From contig OZ017769.1 in assembly GCA_963969345.1 (NCBI GenBank), forward strand, positions 9,303,725 through 9,367,724: a DNA stretch of 64,000 nucleotides, written 5' to 3'. The DNA comes from Turbatrix aceti. Taxonomy: Eukaryota; Nematoda; Chromadorea; Rhabditida; Panagrolaimidae. The translations under genes and the position numbers were made by a program. Shown here piece by piece: positions 48,274 to 58,306 of this stretch; position 1 is the stretch's first letter, and each line of letters starts with the position of its first letter. Below the pieces are notes generated by a model that ran no database searches, was not told the DNA's origin, and worked only from the letters and a program-made list of their open reading frames with translations.

Positions 48274-48676
48274 CAGTGTAACGCAAACCAAAATTATTGC
48301 CTTCGCCTTCGCCTTCGCCTCCGGAGGCGAAGGCGAAGGCGATGAAGGCGCCTCCAGAGACGGAGGCGATCAGAGGCGCCTTTGGTGTCAATTCTCAAAT
48401 TTTCTCTTACAAAATCATAGCAGAAAGCGAAATTATGATAATAGAAGGCTTTTAATTCTATTAAATAAAGTGGTAAAACTGTTTTTTGACTATTTGTGGT
48501 TAGAATTTAAAGCCATTCAAATTTTTTGTTCAAAATTGTAAAGGTCTGAAGGCGATGGAGGCGAAGGCAATTGGAGGCGATCAATTTTTTGCCTTCGCCT
48601 TCGCCTTCGCCTCCGGAGGCGAAGGCGATCTGAAGGCGCCTCCGGGGGCGATGAAGGCGAAGGCGATGTTACACTG
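48274..48676. mobile_element. 403 bp hAT-like MITE in the P2 5' UTR
   Basis: Ends are CAGTGTAAC and GTTACACTG. A perfect 8-bp duplication, CTTGAAGC, flanks it (48266-48273, 48677-48684); P1 has one CTTGAAGC at the same place. Eight-base duplications and CAG-initial termini are hAT hallmarks. Subterminal parts are GCCTTCGCC/GGCGAAGGC palindromes around TCCGGA; the middle is A/T-rich and non-coding. Confidence 0.88.
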
Positions 48677-48697
48677 CTTGAAGCATCCTGATCTACC

Positions 48698-48868
48698 ATG
48701 AAGGTCTTTTTCTTCATCTTCCTTCTCCTCGCTCTCACCGCGACTCAAATTGACGCCAAACGTGGCAGAAAACATAAAAAACAACACGTTGTTAAAAAGC
48801 GCCCCATTCAGGTGTTGCATAGAATGATGCTTCCACCCCCATATATTCCACACCCCTATGGTAAATAA
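48698..48868 (+). CDS. Short secreted peptide P2 (near-identical to P1)
   Basis: It has 56 residues: signal peptide MKVFFFIFLLLALTATQ and a mature part starting KRGRK, ending PPPYIPHPYGK with a predicted Tyr-amide. It differs from P1 at about six mature residues (for example KKRPIQVLHR in place of KKGPIHVVHR). Its coding sequence is intact, but a 403 bp MITE now separates the TATA/start region from the ATG, adding hairpin-rich sequence to the 5' UTR. The poly(A) signal AATAAA is at 48922-48927. Confidence 0.72.
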   Translation: MKVFFFIFLLLALTATQIDAKRGRKHKKQHVVKKRPIQVLHRMMLPPPYIPHPYGK

Positions 48869-49052
48869 GGTTCATTTCTGCTCATGAATCAAATGCTTAT
48901 GATTATTGCTGTGTGATCGATAATAAACTCAATGCAAAAAACAATTCAAAGTCTGATTGAAACACCTAGTAAAAAATTGAGCATCGAATTTTTTTTCCAG
49001 CTTTTTCGTTTGGAAATTTTGATTTTGTAAAGGCGTTTATTTTACTTTATTA

Positions 49053-50115
49053 CTCTTTATTTATTTATTTATTTATTTATTTCACCATTACTCAGTGGTT
49101 AGTTATCATTAGACCAGATGTTAGGAGGCACAAATGATGTCCACGTAGGTGTAAATGTCTCGATTCGTTTTGGTCGCGATTTCTTCTTCTCATCGTTGCT
49201 GTGGTCTGGTTTTCGTCTTGTTGAACACCGAGTTGAGCGAATCGACCCAGCGTAAAGTGGAGGGAGAGCTCGAAATCGTCCTCGATGTCCTTGAGGATTA
49301 TTACTCTTACTCGTGCATAATTACTCATTACAAAAGTAAAGTAACAGTGATGAGTATCGAGATTGCACGAAGAGGGCGCCGTCAATCGTAGCTACCTGCG
49401 TCACGTCGTAGTCCTTAGCAGGAGCGTTCTGGAAGGCCGCAAAGTCGTCGGTCCATCGCCTCGGAGGGTGGCCTGGCGGACGCTTGTTCTTTGGCGCGGT
49501 CGGAGGCACTGGCTGGTCTTGCGGCTTCCAGTGGCTTAGGCGGGTTGCCCAGTTGTCCGATGCTGGCTTCTTGGCGAACCTGACTTTGCGCAGCAGGGCC
49601 GTTGCCTACCAGTCCTTGAGCTTCGTACGTTGACGGATGGAGTCTGACGGCAGCATGTCGATCAAACGTGCGCTGAGAATAGCACGTTCGAAACATCGCT
49701 GGCCGCGGATGAGCGTCTGAGCTCCGTCTTTCGTGAGTGCCCACGTCTCACAGCCGTAGAGGACGGCAGGGGTGATGCACTGGTGGATGAGGCGGCGTTT
49801 CAGGCTCATCTTGACTCGTGGCGCGCGAAGGAAGTTCTGGTACTTGAAGTAGATCTTTCGGCCGGCTGCAAGACGTCGTGAGATCTCTCTTTTATGGTTT
49901 CTCGGCCAGGAAACGAGTTGCCCGAGATATACGAACTCAGACACTCTTTCGACCGGTCTGCCGTTGAGGAAAAGGCGTTTATTATGAATCACAAATCATA
50001 ACTTTTACGTTTTTACGTTGAATCACAACATTAGTGTTGTAAATAGTAACCAAAACGAATCGAGACATGGACATCATTTGTGCCTCCTAACATCGGGTTT
50101 AATGATAACTAACCT
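49053..50115 (-). mobile_element. 5'-truncated non-LTR retrotransposon remnant
   Basis: On the minus strand 49992-49321 reads as the C-terminal part of an endonuclease-reverse-transcriptase: RVSEFVYLGQLVS, MSLKRRLIHQCITPAVLYGC, ETWALT, then an in-frame TAG after KLKDW, then the frame reopens (RPPGHPPRRWTDDF) to TAA. The 5' part is missing. An 80 bp sequence (GTTAGTTATCATTAGACC to GTCTCGATTCGTTTTGG) lies at both ends in inverted orientation (49093-49172, 50035-50115), and an ATTT repeat adjoins the left one. The right copy has a 12-bp deletion. Confidence 0.8.
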
Positions 50116-51340
50116 ATGAATAATAGTAAAATAAAACACAAATTAGTGGTGTGTCTTCGACTTTGCATTATTTACCTCAGATTTACTTCCGGTGTCTGAT
50201 TCTGATTGTGACCTCGGTTTTTGGGTGTTTTCGGATTCCCGCACGGACGTTTATTTTGATTGCTGCCAAGTCTCATTGTTCCTTATCAGGAACAGTACCG
50301 ATAATTAATTTTTTCTGTCTCCAACCAAACCTCTGATTTTGCATTTTTTTTATTACAACAAGCTGTCAATTTTGACAGCTATTTGCAACCATAGTGTTTT
50401 TTCAAAAAAAATTAATTCAACAGAACCTTTTTTAATTTGTCTAAAAAAAAGAAAAACTTAAAAAAATTAACAACACGATGAAAAAAGATAAAAAAAATGA
50501 GGATTCCATTATTCTGAAGCAACACTGATCAGACAGAGTTTTTCTCTTATCATGTCTGTCTATAACTACTTCAGGCTATGTAAACGTTAAAGAACGTTTC
50601 AATTCACGTGAAGTAGTACAAAAATTTGTTGATCATTATTGTTTTTGGACATTTATGCAAACAAAGCAAAAATCACAGTAACAACTTTCAATTTTTACGA
50701 GCAGTGGATTAAATGGACGACAGATCCTTGTCGTCATGCGTATTTTTTCTTTTAATTTGCTTTGAACTTCAGAATCCCGGGTGATAATGTATTATATGTA
50801 TTAGGTTTTATGTTTTCCCTGTATCCGGATAAGATCATCACGGTTAATTTTACAGAATCGGATTACGTACGGGGAAATAGGAAATAAAACAAACGGTTTG
50901 TACGATTTGTCCACGTACGCACATAAGGACGCTGCCTTCATGGCATGCACAAAAAATCTGTACAACACCATACCTAACATTTTGGACAAAATTTGCAATG
51001 ATAATGCGTTCCAAAATAATATTTAGCTGCTCGGTCATGAAGTCCGGGTGACATTGATGATAACGAACACATGCTTACTCAAATGAATACAAAGATTGAT
51101 TGCGTATATTTATCAGTCAGCAAACAATCAGGGGCATCCTCCGGTAATGATGACATACAATGTTCGCGTTCTTTTGTTTACTAACATTTTTTTTCATGTA
51201 GGCTGTTTCGGTAAGTGACAGTCGAGTACAGTAGTTTCTGTTTCATCAATTTTTTTACTTACATATATTCACAACTTATATACAATAAATATGTACAATA
51301 GAATACCAGTATTTAATTTTTCCCGTGGAAGAAAACACAA
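50116..51340. other. Intergenic, nothing firm
   Basis: It contains CTTATCATGTCTGTCTATAAC near 50553, resembling 53193. No exon was supported. Confidence 0.35.
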
Positions 51341-52870
51341 TTACTTTCTTAAAATTGAACCGTAGTCTCTGGGATGTTCTACAATTGTACGTTTTCTGCT
51401 CATCTGTTCAACAACGTTTCTGCAATTTGATGCAACGGATTTTCCTTTGGTCTCGGTGAAATTTGACCAAAAATAAAAGATGCAGTACACGTTGAGGAGG
51501 ATGAGAGGCAGGTAAAGCCAAGCACCCATCAAAGGATCTAGCCAGACAAATAAATAGTTGGCAGTTATGAAAAGGACGTTTCGGGTGACCATCATAGCCT
51601 GCATAAATATCAGTTTGGCTTTCATCGGCACAATGTCCATTGCCACGACCGAGTACGCACCTCCTCCACCGATTGCAAAATTTATCGAATTGCAAACGAC
51701 AATTCCGTATCCTATAGCTACGGAAAGTCCGGTAGCCTGCCCATTTTCATCAACGATCATCTGGGATATGGCAAAGAAGATCATTAAAAGAAGAGTGATA
51801 CACATGCCAAAAAGTATGCCAAAGCGACGGCCAATGCATTCGTAAAGTACAGGATATACAAAAATAATTGGCGAGCATATCAAAACACCCAGACTTAAAG
51901 AAGTGATAACTGCAGTGTTACTCCACCCAAATCGGATCATGAGAACGTTAAAGTTGCTGTTGGCGACAGTGTAGTGCCCAAAATAAAACTGCAACAATAC
52001 AACAAAAACGAGATAATAGCAGGATCTTACTTGAGGATCAAACAATGCCTGTCGAAAAGTCATTTTTTCCGTTAGCTGACATTCGTCGTCGTATTCGTCG
52101 AGTTTAGAGTCTAAAAATTTTATAAAATATAAATAAAATAATTTTTTTTGACAATGGAACCTACCAACACTAACGTTTTTTCCATGGAACTTGATAATGG
52201 AATCCACAATTTTTGCTCTCGAAGCCGATTTCATGTTTAGGTATTTGGGAGATTCGGGAAACTTTGGCGCTATCAAAATGAACGCTGCACACATGCCAAG
52301 AGTGATCAAAAAAGGATAAAAGAATTTTTCTACCGTTCCAAAAATTTCTGGGACAAGTGTATAGTTGAACATGATATTGAAAAAAATCATCATGGCACTA
52401 ATAATCTCAGTTGTGAATGCGCGAAACTGATTAGGAGCGCATTCGGAAAGGTAAAGTTTTGTTACTCCGTTTCTTATCGAATCAGCGAGGCCGTGGAATA
52501 CAACAGCGACAAAAAGAAGTTCGAAGGCGGAGAAAAAGTGACTGGAAATGACGAGAATGAGCGCAATGATGGACAAAATGGGTTTGAGGTAGGCGACAAC
52601 CGGACGCCGACCGCGGCCGTCGATGAGCGGGAGAAGAACGAACATGCCAATGATCGACGTAGCCAGGGGTATGTTGAGGAGAGTCGCGTAGAGAGTGTTG
52701 ATTTGTATGTCACTTGGTTCGATGCCAAACTGCGAAGTGATGCTGCCGTTCATAAACTCCATCAGAGGAAGAGACAGACGCTTGAGAGCGTTGTCAAAAA
52801 CTTCTACAAAGCCGCCGAAGAAGCCATAGCACAAAATTGTAAGTGTCAGAGTACGACTAGGATGTTTCAT
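51341..52870 (-). CDS. Sugar-transporter-like MFS protein 4 of 5
   Basis: Two exons (52165-52870, 51341-52110) encode 491 aa with twelve spans. Motifs are IDGRGRR, YLSECAP, PESPKYL, YECIGRR, GGGGAYSVVAMDIVP and ETKGKS. The 54-nt intron has no stop and is a multiple of three, so the whole locus reads as one long open frame; the conserved GTAGGT donor, TTTTAG acceptor and alignment with the other copies show it is an intron. Exon 1 and the intron donor are nearly identical to those of MFS 3. Confidence 0.9.
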   Translation of the reverse strand: MKHPSRTLTLTILCYGFFGGFVEVFDNALKRLSLPLMEFMNGSITSQFGIEPSDIQINTLYATLLNIPLATSIIGMFVLLPLIDGRGRRPVVAYLKPILSIIALILVISSHFFSAFELLFVAVVFHGLADSIRNGVTKLYLSECAPNQFRAFTTEIISAMMIFFNIMFNYTLVPEIFGTVEKFFYPFLITLGMCAAFILIAPKFPESPKYLNMKSASRAKIVDSIIKFHGKNVSVGRFHCQKKLFYLYFIKFLDSKLDEYDDECQLTEKMTFRQALFDPQVRSCYYLVFVVLLQFYFGHYTVANSNFNVLMIRFGWSNTAVITSLSLGVLICSPIIFVYPVLYECIGRRFGILFGMCITLLLMIFFAISQMIVDENGQATGLSVAIGYGIVVCNSINFAIGGGGAYSVVAMDIVPMKAKLIFMQAMMVTRNVLFITANYLFVWLDPLMGAWLYLPLILLNVYCIFYFWSNFTETKGKSVASNCRNVVEQMSRKRTIVEHPRDYGSILRK

Positions 52871-52957
52871 TCTATTTTTTGTTAGATACTGTTGGCTAAG
52901 CAACTGTTGATCAACTCAACGTATGTCCTTTTAAATGTTGTCAAGTCCGTCTTTTTT

Positions 52958-52965
52958 TCTTATCA
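52958..52965 (-). promoter_or_regulatory. GATA-factor site upstream of MFS 4
   Basis: On the minus strand ACATGATAAGAAAAAAAG lies 88 nt before the ATG, the same distance as in MFS 2 and 3. Confidence 0.55.
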
Positions 52966-53580
52966 TGTACACCTGCCCCTTTTTAACCGAACACATGATA
53001 CTTTGGTCTTACAATACATGACATTTTTTATGGCAACCAAAAATCAGCTATTGCTTTTGACAAGTGTTTTTTTTGATTAAAAAACTGCTGTTAGTTTATC
53101 TAAATTTAGCGAAAATGTGAAATTCGTTAAAATTTTTTAAATTAGTTTTTTTGATATTTAGGTTGGAAATTGATCAGACAGCAATCCTTGTTATCATGTC
53201 TGTCTACTAAGGTTGTGTAAACGTTCGACAACTGTCCTGTTCATGTGACGTGGATCATTATGTTTTTTGATCACTACCGTTTTTAAACATCCGGAAAAAT
53301 TGAGACGAAGAGAACAAAGATTGTGAAGAAAACAATCAACAATAAAAATGAATCGATAAAAAAGTTTATTCAAGCTTCAAAGGCATCCAAGTTATATTCG
53401 GGTGCCATGCCTATTTGACAATTTTTTACTACACGTGCTGAGATCGAGGGATCAAGGTACACTACCGTTAAAAAGTCACATGTTGACTACCAAAAAAAAG
53501 TTTTACCGTCATTCAAAAAAGGTAACAAAAATGATAACGATCACATGCAATAATCACTAAAATCGCAAACATTTTTTTTC
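52966..53580. other. Intergenic, nothing firm
   Basis: A GTTATCATGTCTGTCTACTAAGG block lies near 53188, related to sequences at 44272 and 50553. No exon was seen. Confidence 0.35.
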
Positions 53581-53617
53581 GTTTTTTTACAGATTGGACA
53601 AATTAGTCAGCAAAACA

Positions 53618-53809
53618 ATGAAGGTTGTCAAAATAATTTTTTTTATTGTTTTTGCTTTAACGACGACGATGACTTCAAGGATATTGGTTATCCCACGTTT
53701 TTGGCATCTTTGTTTATTCATATACGCTAAACCTTTAGGATATCGTGTATTCAATCTCTCAAAATTGCACCGTAACTTCTGCCTTGTCTTGCTGACACAC
53801 GTTTTTTGA
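53618..53809 (+). CDS. Possible small secreted peptide, overlapping MFS 5 tail
   Basis: A 63-codon frame begins MKVVKIIFFIVFALTTTMTS, a plausible signal peptide, 26 nt after a strong acceptor (TTTTTTTACAG ending at 53592) that could be a spliced-leader site. Its last 59 bases overlap the 3' end of MFS 5 on the opposite strand. The mature part has no cysteines until near the end and no known motif, and it lacks the shared promoter and amidation end of the P family. Real but minor gene, or chance. Confidence 0.35.
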   Translation: MKVVKIIFFIVFALTTTMTSRILVIPRFWHLCLFIYAKPLGYRVFNLSKLHRNFCLVLLTHVF

Positions 53810-55310
53810 CGGTATGATCGCTAACATTTTTGCAATTTGTTGCGACAGATTTTCCTTTGGTTTCGGTAAACGTCCACCAAAAGTAAAACATGCAGTAAAT
53901 GTTGAGTAAAATAATGGGCAGGTAGAGCCATGAATCAATCAGGGGATCAAGCAGGACAAATAGGTAGTTGGCAATTATGGGAAGAATATTTCTGGTAATT
54001 ATAATAGTTTGCATAAAAATTAGCTTGGCGTTCATCGGCACAATGTCCATGGCGATAACCATAAACGATCCTCCTCCACCTATTGCAAAGTGTATAGAAT
54101 TTGAAAACACAAGACCGTATCCCATAGCCACAGAAAGAAAAGTTGTTTGTTCATTTAGGTCCACAAAAATTTGACCAAGCGCGCAGAAGGCTGTGGAAGT
54201 AAAAGTAAAAAACATACAGCCCAGTATGCCTAGGCGTCGACCGGCGTATTCATAGAGAACGGGATATAGAAAACTAATTGGCAAACATAGTAGACTGCCT
54301 GTGCTGTAAAACGCAATCGTAGCAGATTCGCTCCAGCCAAATCTGATCATCAGAACGTTGAAATTCATGTTAGCAACGGTGTAGAACCCAAAGTAGCACT
54401 GAACTAGCACTGCCAGAGTCAGATAATAACTCTGACGGATTTGAGGATCGTCAAATGCTTGTAGAAACGTCATTCTTCCCGTAAGTTTGCACTCGTCTTC
54501 GTATTCATACAATTTTGAATCTGAATAAAGTTTCACAATACAAAATATTAAAAAAAAAATAAGAAAAAAATCAATTTTAATTTTTTAATTAAAAAAAAAC
54601 ATACCAACATCAATTTCGTTTCCGTGAAATTTGATAACAGAATTTGAAACGTGAAGTTTGGGAGCCGAACTCCTGTACAGGTATTTAGGTGACTCAGGCA
54701 ACCTTGGAGCAAATACGATGAAAATCAAACACATGGTTAAAATCACGAGAAAAGCGTAGAAAAAATTTTCTACCGTTCCAAAGATTTCGGGAAGAAGCAG
54801 GTAAGTAAACAGTAAATTCGAAAAAACTACCGTGGCAGTTACACTTTCGGTCGTAAACGCTCGAAGTTCATTTGGAGCGCATTCGGAGAGGTAGAGTTTG
54901 GTTACGCCATTTCTTATAGAATCCGCAAAGCCATGAAATATTACGGCAACAAATAAAAGTTCGAAAAATGATAGCAGGCGACTGGCTATGACGAGGATAA
55001 GCGCGATGATGGACAAAATAGGTTTGAGGTAGGCGACAACCGGCCGTCGACCGCGGCTGTCGATAAGCGGGAGCACAACGAACATGCCAATGATCGACGT
55101 AGCCAGGGGTATGTTGAGGAGAGTCGCGTAGAGAGTGTTGATTTGTATGTCACTTGGTTCGATGCCAAACTGCGTCGTGATGCTGCTATTGATAAATCCC
55201 ATGAGAGGGATGGCCAAACGCATGAACGCTAAATCAAAGATTTCGACAAATCCGCCGAAGAAGCCATAACACAGAATTGTGAGTATCAAAGTTCGACTGG
55301 GACTGTTCAT
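53751..55310 (-). CDS. Sugar-transporter-like MFS protein 5 of 5
   Basis: Two exons (54605-55310, 53751-54520) encode 491 aa. Motifs are IDSRGRR, YLSECAP, PESPKYL, YEYAGRR, GGGGSFMVIAMDIVPMNAKL and ETKGKS. It begins MNSPSRTLIL; an upstream in-frame Met (MLLPGIA) is not shared with the paralogs and is rejected as the start. The N-half keeps an identical block of about 95 bp with MFS 3 and 4 (about 55083-55177), although surrounding sequence differs, pointing to conversion. The donor is GTATGT, unlike GTAGGT in copies 2-4. Confidence 0.9.
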
Positions 55311-55390
55311 TGCGATACCAGGCAACAACAATTACCGTGCATGTAAAATATAATATTTATTTGATGCTCAATTTTAAGCCAGTCGTTTTT

Positions 55391-55398
55391 TCTTATCA
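55391..55398 (-). promoter_or_regulatory. GATA-factor site upstream of MFS 5
   Basis: On the minus strand TATCTGATAAGAAAAAACG lies 81 nt before the ATG and contains CTGATAAGA, which matches the intestinal GATA consensus. Confidence 0.6.
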
Positions 55399-56244
55399 GA
55401 TATTAAAATAGGTAGACTTTTTGATGGTGATTTTTATGTCCATGGTTTATCAGACCACCCGTGCAAGAACTCTGAAACGTTTTGTCTGAAAGCTGCAACA
55501 AAATGTTCACAGTTTTTCTGCTATGTACAAAAACTTTTATGACATTAGTACTTTTACTTGAAATTTTATGCTTGACACCAAATAACAGTTTGACTGATTA
55601 AAATTTAAACTTTTTTATCCAAACATTTTATATTGTAAAAAGTGTTGTGTCGTCCATCCTAAAGTTTCTCATAGACTACCTTTTAAAAAATTGGTTCTGT
55701 AATTTATAAAAAAAATTTAAAAAAAGCAATTGTGATAAAAATTCTGAAAAACAGTTGAAAACACTTTTTTATCGATAAAAAAAATCTACTAAATAACTTG
55801 ACTAATTTGAACATTGGCGCGCGGCTTATGTATGTATGTACATCTAATAAATTGATTTGAGTGTGATCTATGTAACTCATCTAACATGAGTTTATAGAAT
55901 TTTTAAGCACATATTTTTTCCTCCCCTACCGTAATTTTCAAAGAAAAATAATCGTCTATTGTTCTTCTTGTGCTGCGCGGGCGCACGCAGGTTTAATTAC
56001 CCAAGCTTGAGGCTTCAAATAAACAATCTCCTCAATCCACGGGAAACCTTAGAGTCTGATCATATCTTTACGGGGTCAGTTATAGATTTGATTTAAGAGC
56101 AGGCTTCCTCGCAAAGGGTGTATTATTCATTGAAACATCAAAATATGAATAATACTCATTCGATTTATTGCATTATTCAAAATTCATTCAATATATTTTT
56201 GATCACACAGAAATTGTTTTTTGATTCATGAACAACAGTCAACA
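55399..56244. other. Intergenic, nothing firm
   Basis: This is A/T-rich sequence between the transporter array and the peptide array, with no supported exon. Confidence 0.35.
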
Positions 56245-56421
56245 CTATTTACGTCCATACTGGGGTGGTGGGGGTGGACTGTTGTTACCCATACCGCCAA
56301 AGATGCCGCCTAAGAGCGAACCACCAAATTCAGCACCGATTTTAATGATACTGCCTATCAAACCAGCTTCAGTTGTCGTCGCAAAAGCAATAAGAAGGAG
56401 GATGACGAGAAAGAACTTCAT
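56245..56421 (-). CDS. Short secreted peptide P3 (Gly-rich, ends YGRK)
   Basis: The 58-residue product starts MKFFLVILLLIAFATTTEA, a signal peptide. The mature part is Gly/Ile-rich with GGSLLGGIFGGMG, then PPPPP and QYGRK. Gly-Arg-Lys after Tyr predicts a Tyr-amide. It is the most diverged member: the leader differs from the other six and the proximal promoter (TTTTTATATATCC region) is its own, while the distal block at about 56500-56720 is recognisable. It shares only architecture and the C-terminal signature with P1-P6. Confidence 0.68.
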   Translation of the reverse strand: MKFFLVILLLIAFATTTEAGLIGSIIKIGAEFGGSLLGGIFGGMGNNSPPPPPQYGRK

Positions 56422-56454
56422 TGTACAAGAATGATATGTTTTTTGGTGCAACTC

Positions 56455-57363
56455 AGCTTCTTTTTATATATCCTTGGAAGTAAGTAGACATTCTGCATAC
56501 AAATTTTTTAATGCATGTCAAGTAGGGCGTTTTAGTCCAAAAAAAATTAAATTCTGTAGAAATCAGAGGGCGAAGTTATCACTTTTTGCCTGAAATGTTT
56601 TTAAACTTACCAGATTCTGAATTTCGCGTCGGCGTCAACATCAAAATTCACTTTTCAGTGGTATAGAGTTTCAGAAATTCTGCAAAATTATTTTTTAATG
56701 CATAATAAGTAAAAGCAAGATGTTTTCCCAAAGTTGAGCCCCCGCTCGACTTGAGCGAACGTTCGAAATAAAAGTTGAGCGGCCGTTCTGCTTATATTTA
56801 TGTATATGTCCAGCTCTGGAAATTACCTCAAATGAATGTTTTTTTGCGCTAAAAAGTGAATATTTTTTGTCATCTTACGCAAAAAAACTTGATTCCTTAT
56901 CAAAAACTTTTATAGATTGCTGATTTCTGCTGAAAAATATAAACGCCTTGCTTTTTATTTGATTTAAGATTCGATTATTTGATTTTCGGCCGTTCTCGTG
57001 AGCAGCAAGCATAAAAACGGCCCGCTTGAAACCCATCCCGGGTTCGTCCGGGCCCAACCCCGGCCCAGGGGTTGTGATTTTTCCCTTTGTGGCCCGCTTT
57101 TTTATTTTTTACATTATTGATTTAAAAATAAAGTTGTCGATTTGCTGACCAAAGCATAAAATGAATATTTACGGCCGGACAAATCAATTTTTTAGAAAAC
57201 AAATTTGAAGGTTATTTCTTCGAATGAAAGTTCGATTTTCAAAAGTTTTTTTGTTTTATTCATCAATGTTTTTATTTTTAAATGTGAAAAAAGTAGGAAG
57301 AAGCTGCGGGCGGCGTACTTCGGCTCGAAAATTCGGTCCGGCTGCCTGATTTGGGGATTGAAT
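56455..57363. other. P3 upstream block, then unassigned sequence
   Basis: The family promoter block (AATTCTGCAAAATTATTTTTTAATGCATAATAAGTAAAAG) occupies 56500-56720. Beyond it, 57000-57110 is GC-rich (GGGCCCAACCCCGGCCC) and 57220-57300 resembles 59150-59200. Confidence 0.4.
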
Positions 57364-57492
57364 CAGTGCTGTCGGGTACCCGACCCGAAGACCTTACCCG
57401 AACCCGAAACATTCGGGTACCACGACCCGAAATTCTGGGTATTTCGGGTCGGGTCCAAGTTCGGGTCAGGTTTTGGGTACCCGACAGCACTG
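57364..57492. mobile_element. 129 bp GC-rich MITE, hAT-like
   Basis: Ends are CAGTGCTGTCGGGTACCCGA and TCGGGTACCCGACAGCACTG-like complement, so almost the whole element is inverted repeat. Flanks GATTGAAT and GTTTGAAT match at 7 of 8 positions, a probable 8-bp target duplication. The interior is made of CCCGAA/TTCGGG motifs. Confidence 0.7.
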
Positions 57493-57774
57493 GTTTGAAT
57501 ATGAATTGAAATAAATTAAATTTAGGACCGACTTTATGCTTCGTTGCTGACTTGACTGACTGTGATCCGGTCCGAGCTATTGCGCTGTTCATTTCATCCC
57601 AATGCTTGATGGCGTTTTTCCCTGGCTTTCGTTTTGGTTTTTTTAATTCTGCATTGCATAAGCCCCAACAAGTGTTTCAATCAGCCTTCGAACTGTTTTT
57701 TTTGCATTTTGTTTATTATCGATCACACAGCAAAAAATCATAGGTATTAGAATCATGAACAAGAATCAACCTTA

Positions 57775-58023
57775 TCAACCATAATAGGAGGGTTGATATT
57801 GTTGTTGTTGATATGGGGGATATGGGGGTGGGGGTGCATATTGCTGTTGTTGATATCCTCCTCCTTGTGGGAAAAGCGCGTTGGTAAGCATGCCCATCCC
57901 ATAGTGCGCAGCACCACTAGCAGCGCCTGACAGAGCAGTTTTTCCGATACTCTTCCAACCTTTTGCTTCAGTTTGAGTCGCGGTGAGAGCGAGGAGAAGG
58001 AAGACGAAGAAGAAGAACTTCAT
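57775..58023 (-). CDS. Short secreted peptide P4 (Gln-Pro-Tyr-rich, ends YYG)
   Basis: It has 82 residues: signal peptide MKFFFFVFLLLALTATQ (cut after TEA), then KGWKSIGKTALSGAASGAA, GMGMLTNALF, GGGYQQQQYAPPPPYPPYQ and a terminal SYYG. A C-terminal Gly after Tyr can be converted directly to Tyr-amide. The Gln/Pro/Tyr tail could self-associate. It is close to P6 in the GMGMLTN and QQQYAPPP blocks. TATA is at 58080-58085. The conserved distal promoter follows, interrupted by the element at 58307. Confidence 0.72.
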   Translation of the reverse strand: MKFFFFVFLLLALTATQTEAKGWKSIGKTALSGAASGAAHYGMGMLTNALFPQGGGYQQQQYAPPPPYPPYQQQQYQPSYYG

Positions 58024-58298
58024 GGTAGATCAGATCAGACTGCTCCAAGTGACATGTTTTTCACAGAGCCGAACTTGTATTTATACCCTTTGAATTCTGC
58101 ATATCAATTTTTAATGCATGTCAAGTAGGCCGTTTTTGACAAAAAAATTAAATTTTGTAGAAATCAGGGGACAAAGTTATCACTTTTTGCCTAACTTTTT
58201 TTCGAGTTACAATGTTTTGAATTTCACGTAGGCGTTAATATTAAATTTTACTTTTTAGGGGTGTGGAGTTTCAGAAATTCTGCAAAATGATTTTTTAA
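58024..58298 (-). promoter_or_regulatory. Peptide-family promoter, copy for P4
   Basis: On the minus strand it carries the same GGGTATAAATACAAGTTCGG, GAAAAACATGTCACTTGGAG and distal blocks as P1. The leader GATCTGATCTACC has a small duplication relative to P1. Confidence 0.65.
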
Positions 58299-58306
58299 TG
58301 CATGAC

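Noticed and set aside
51341..52903. Single 520-codon open frame for MFS 4
   Set aside because: It reads through a 54-nt intron with good donor and acceptor; the paralogs have introns at exactly this codon.
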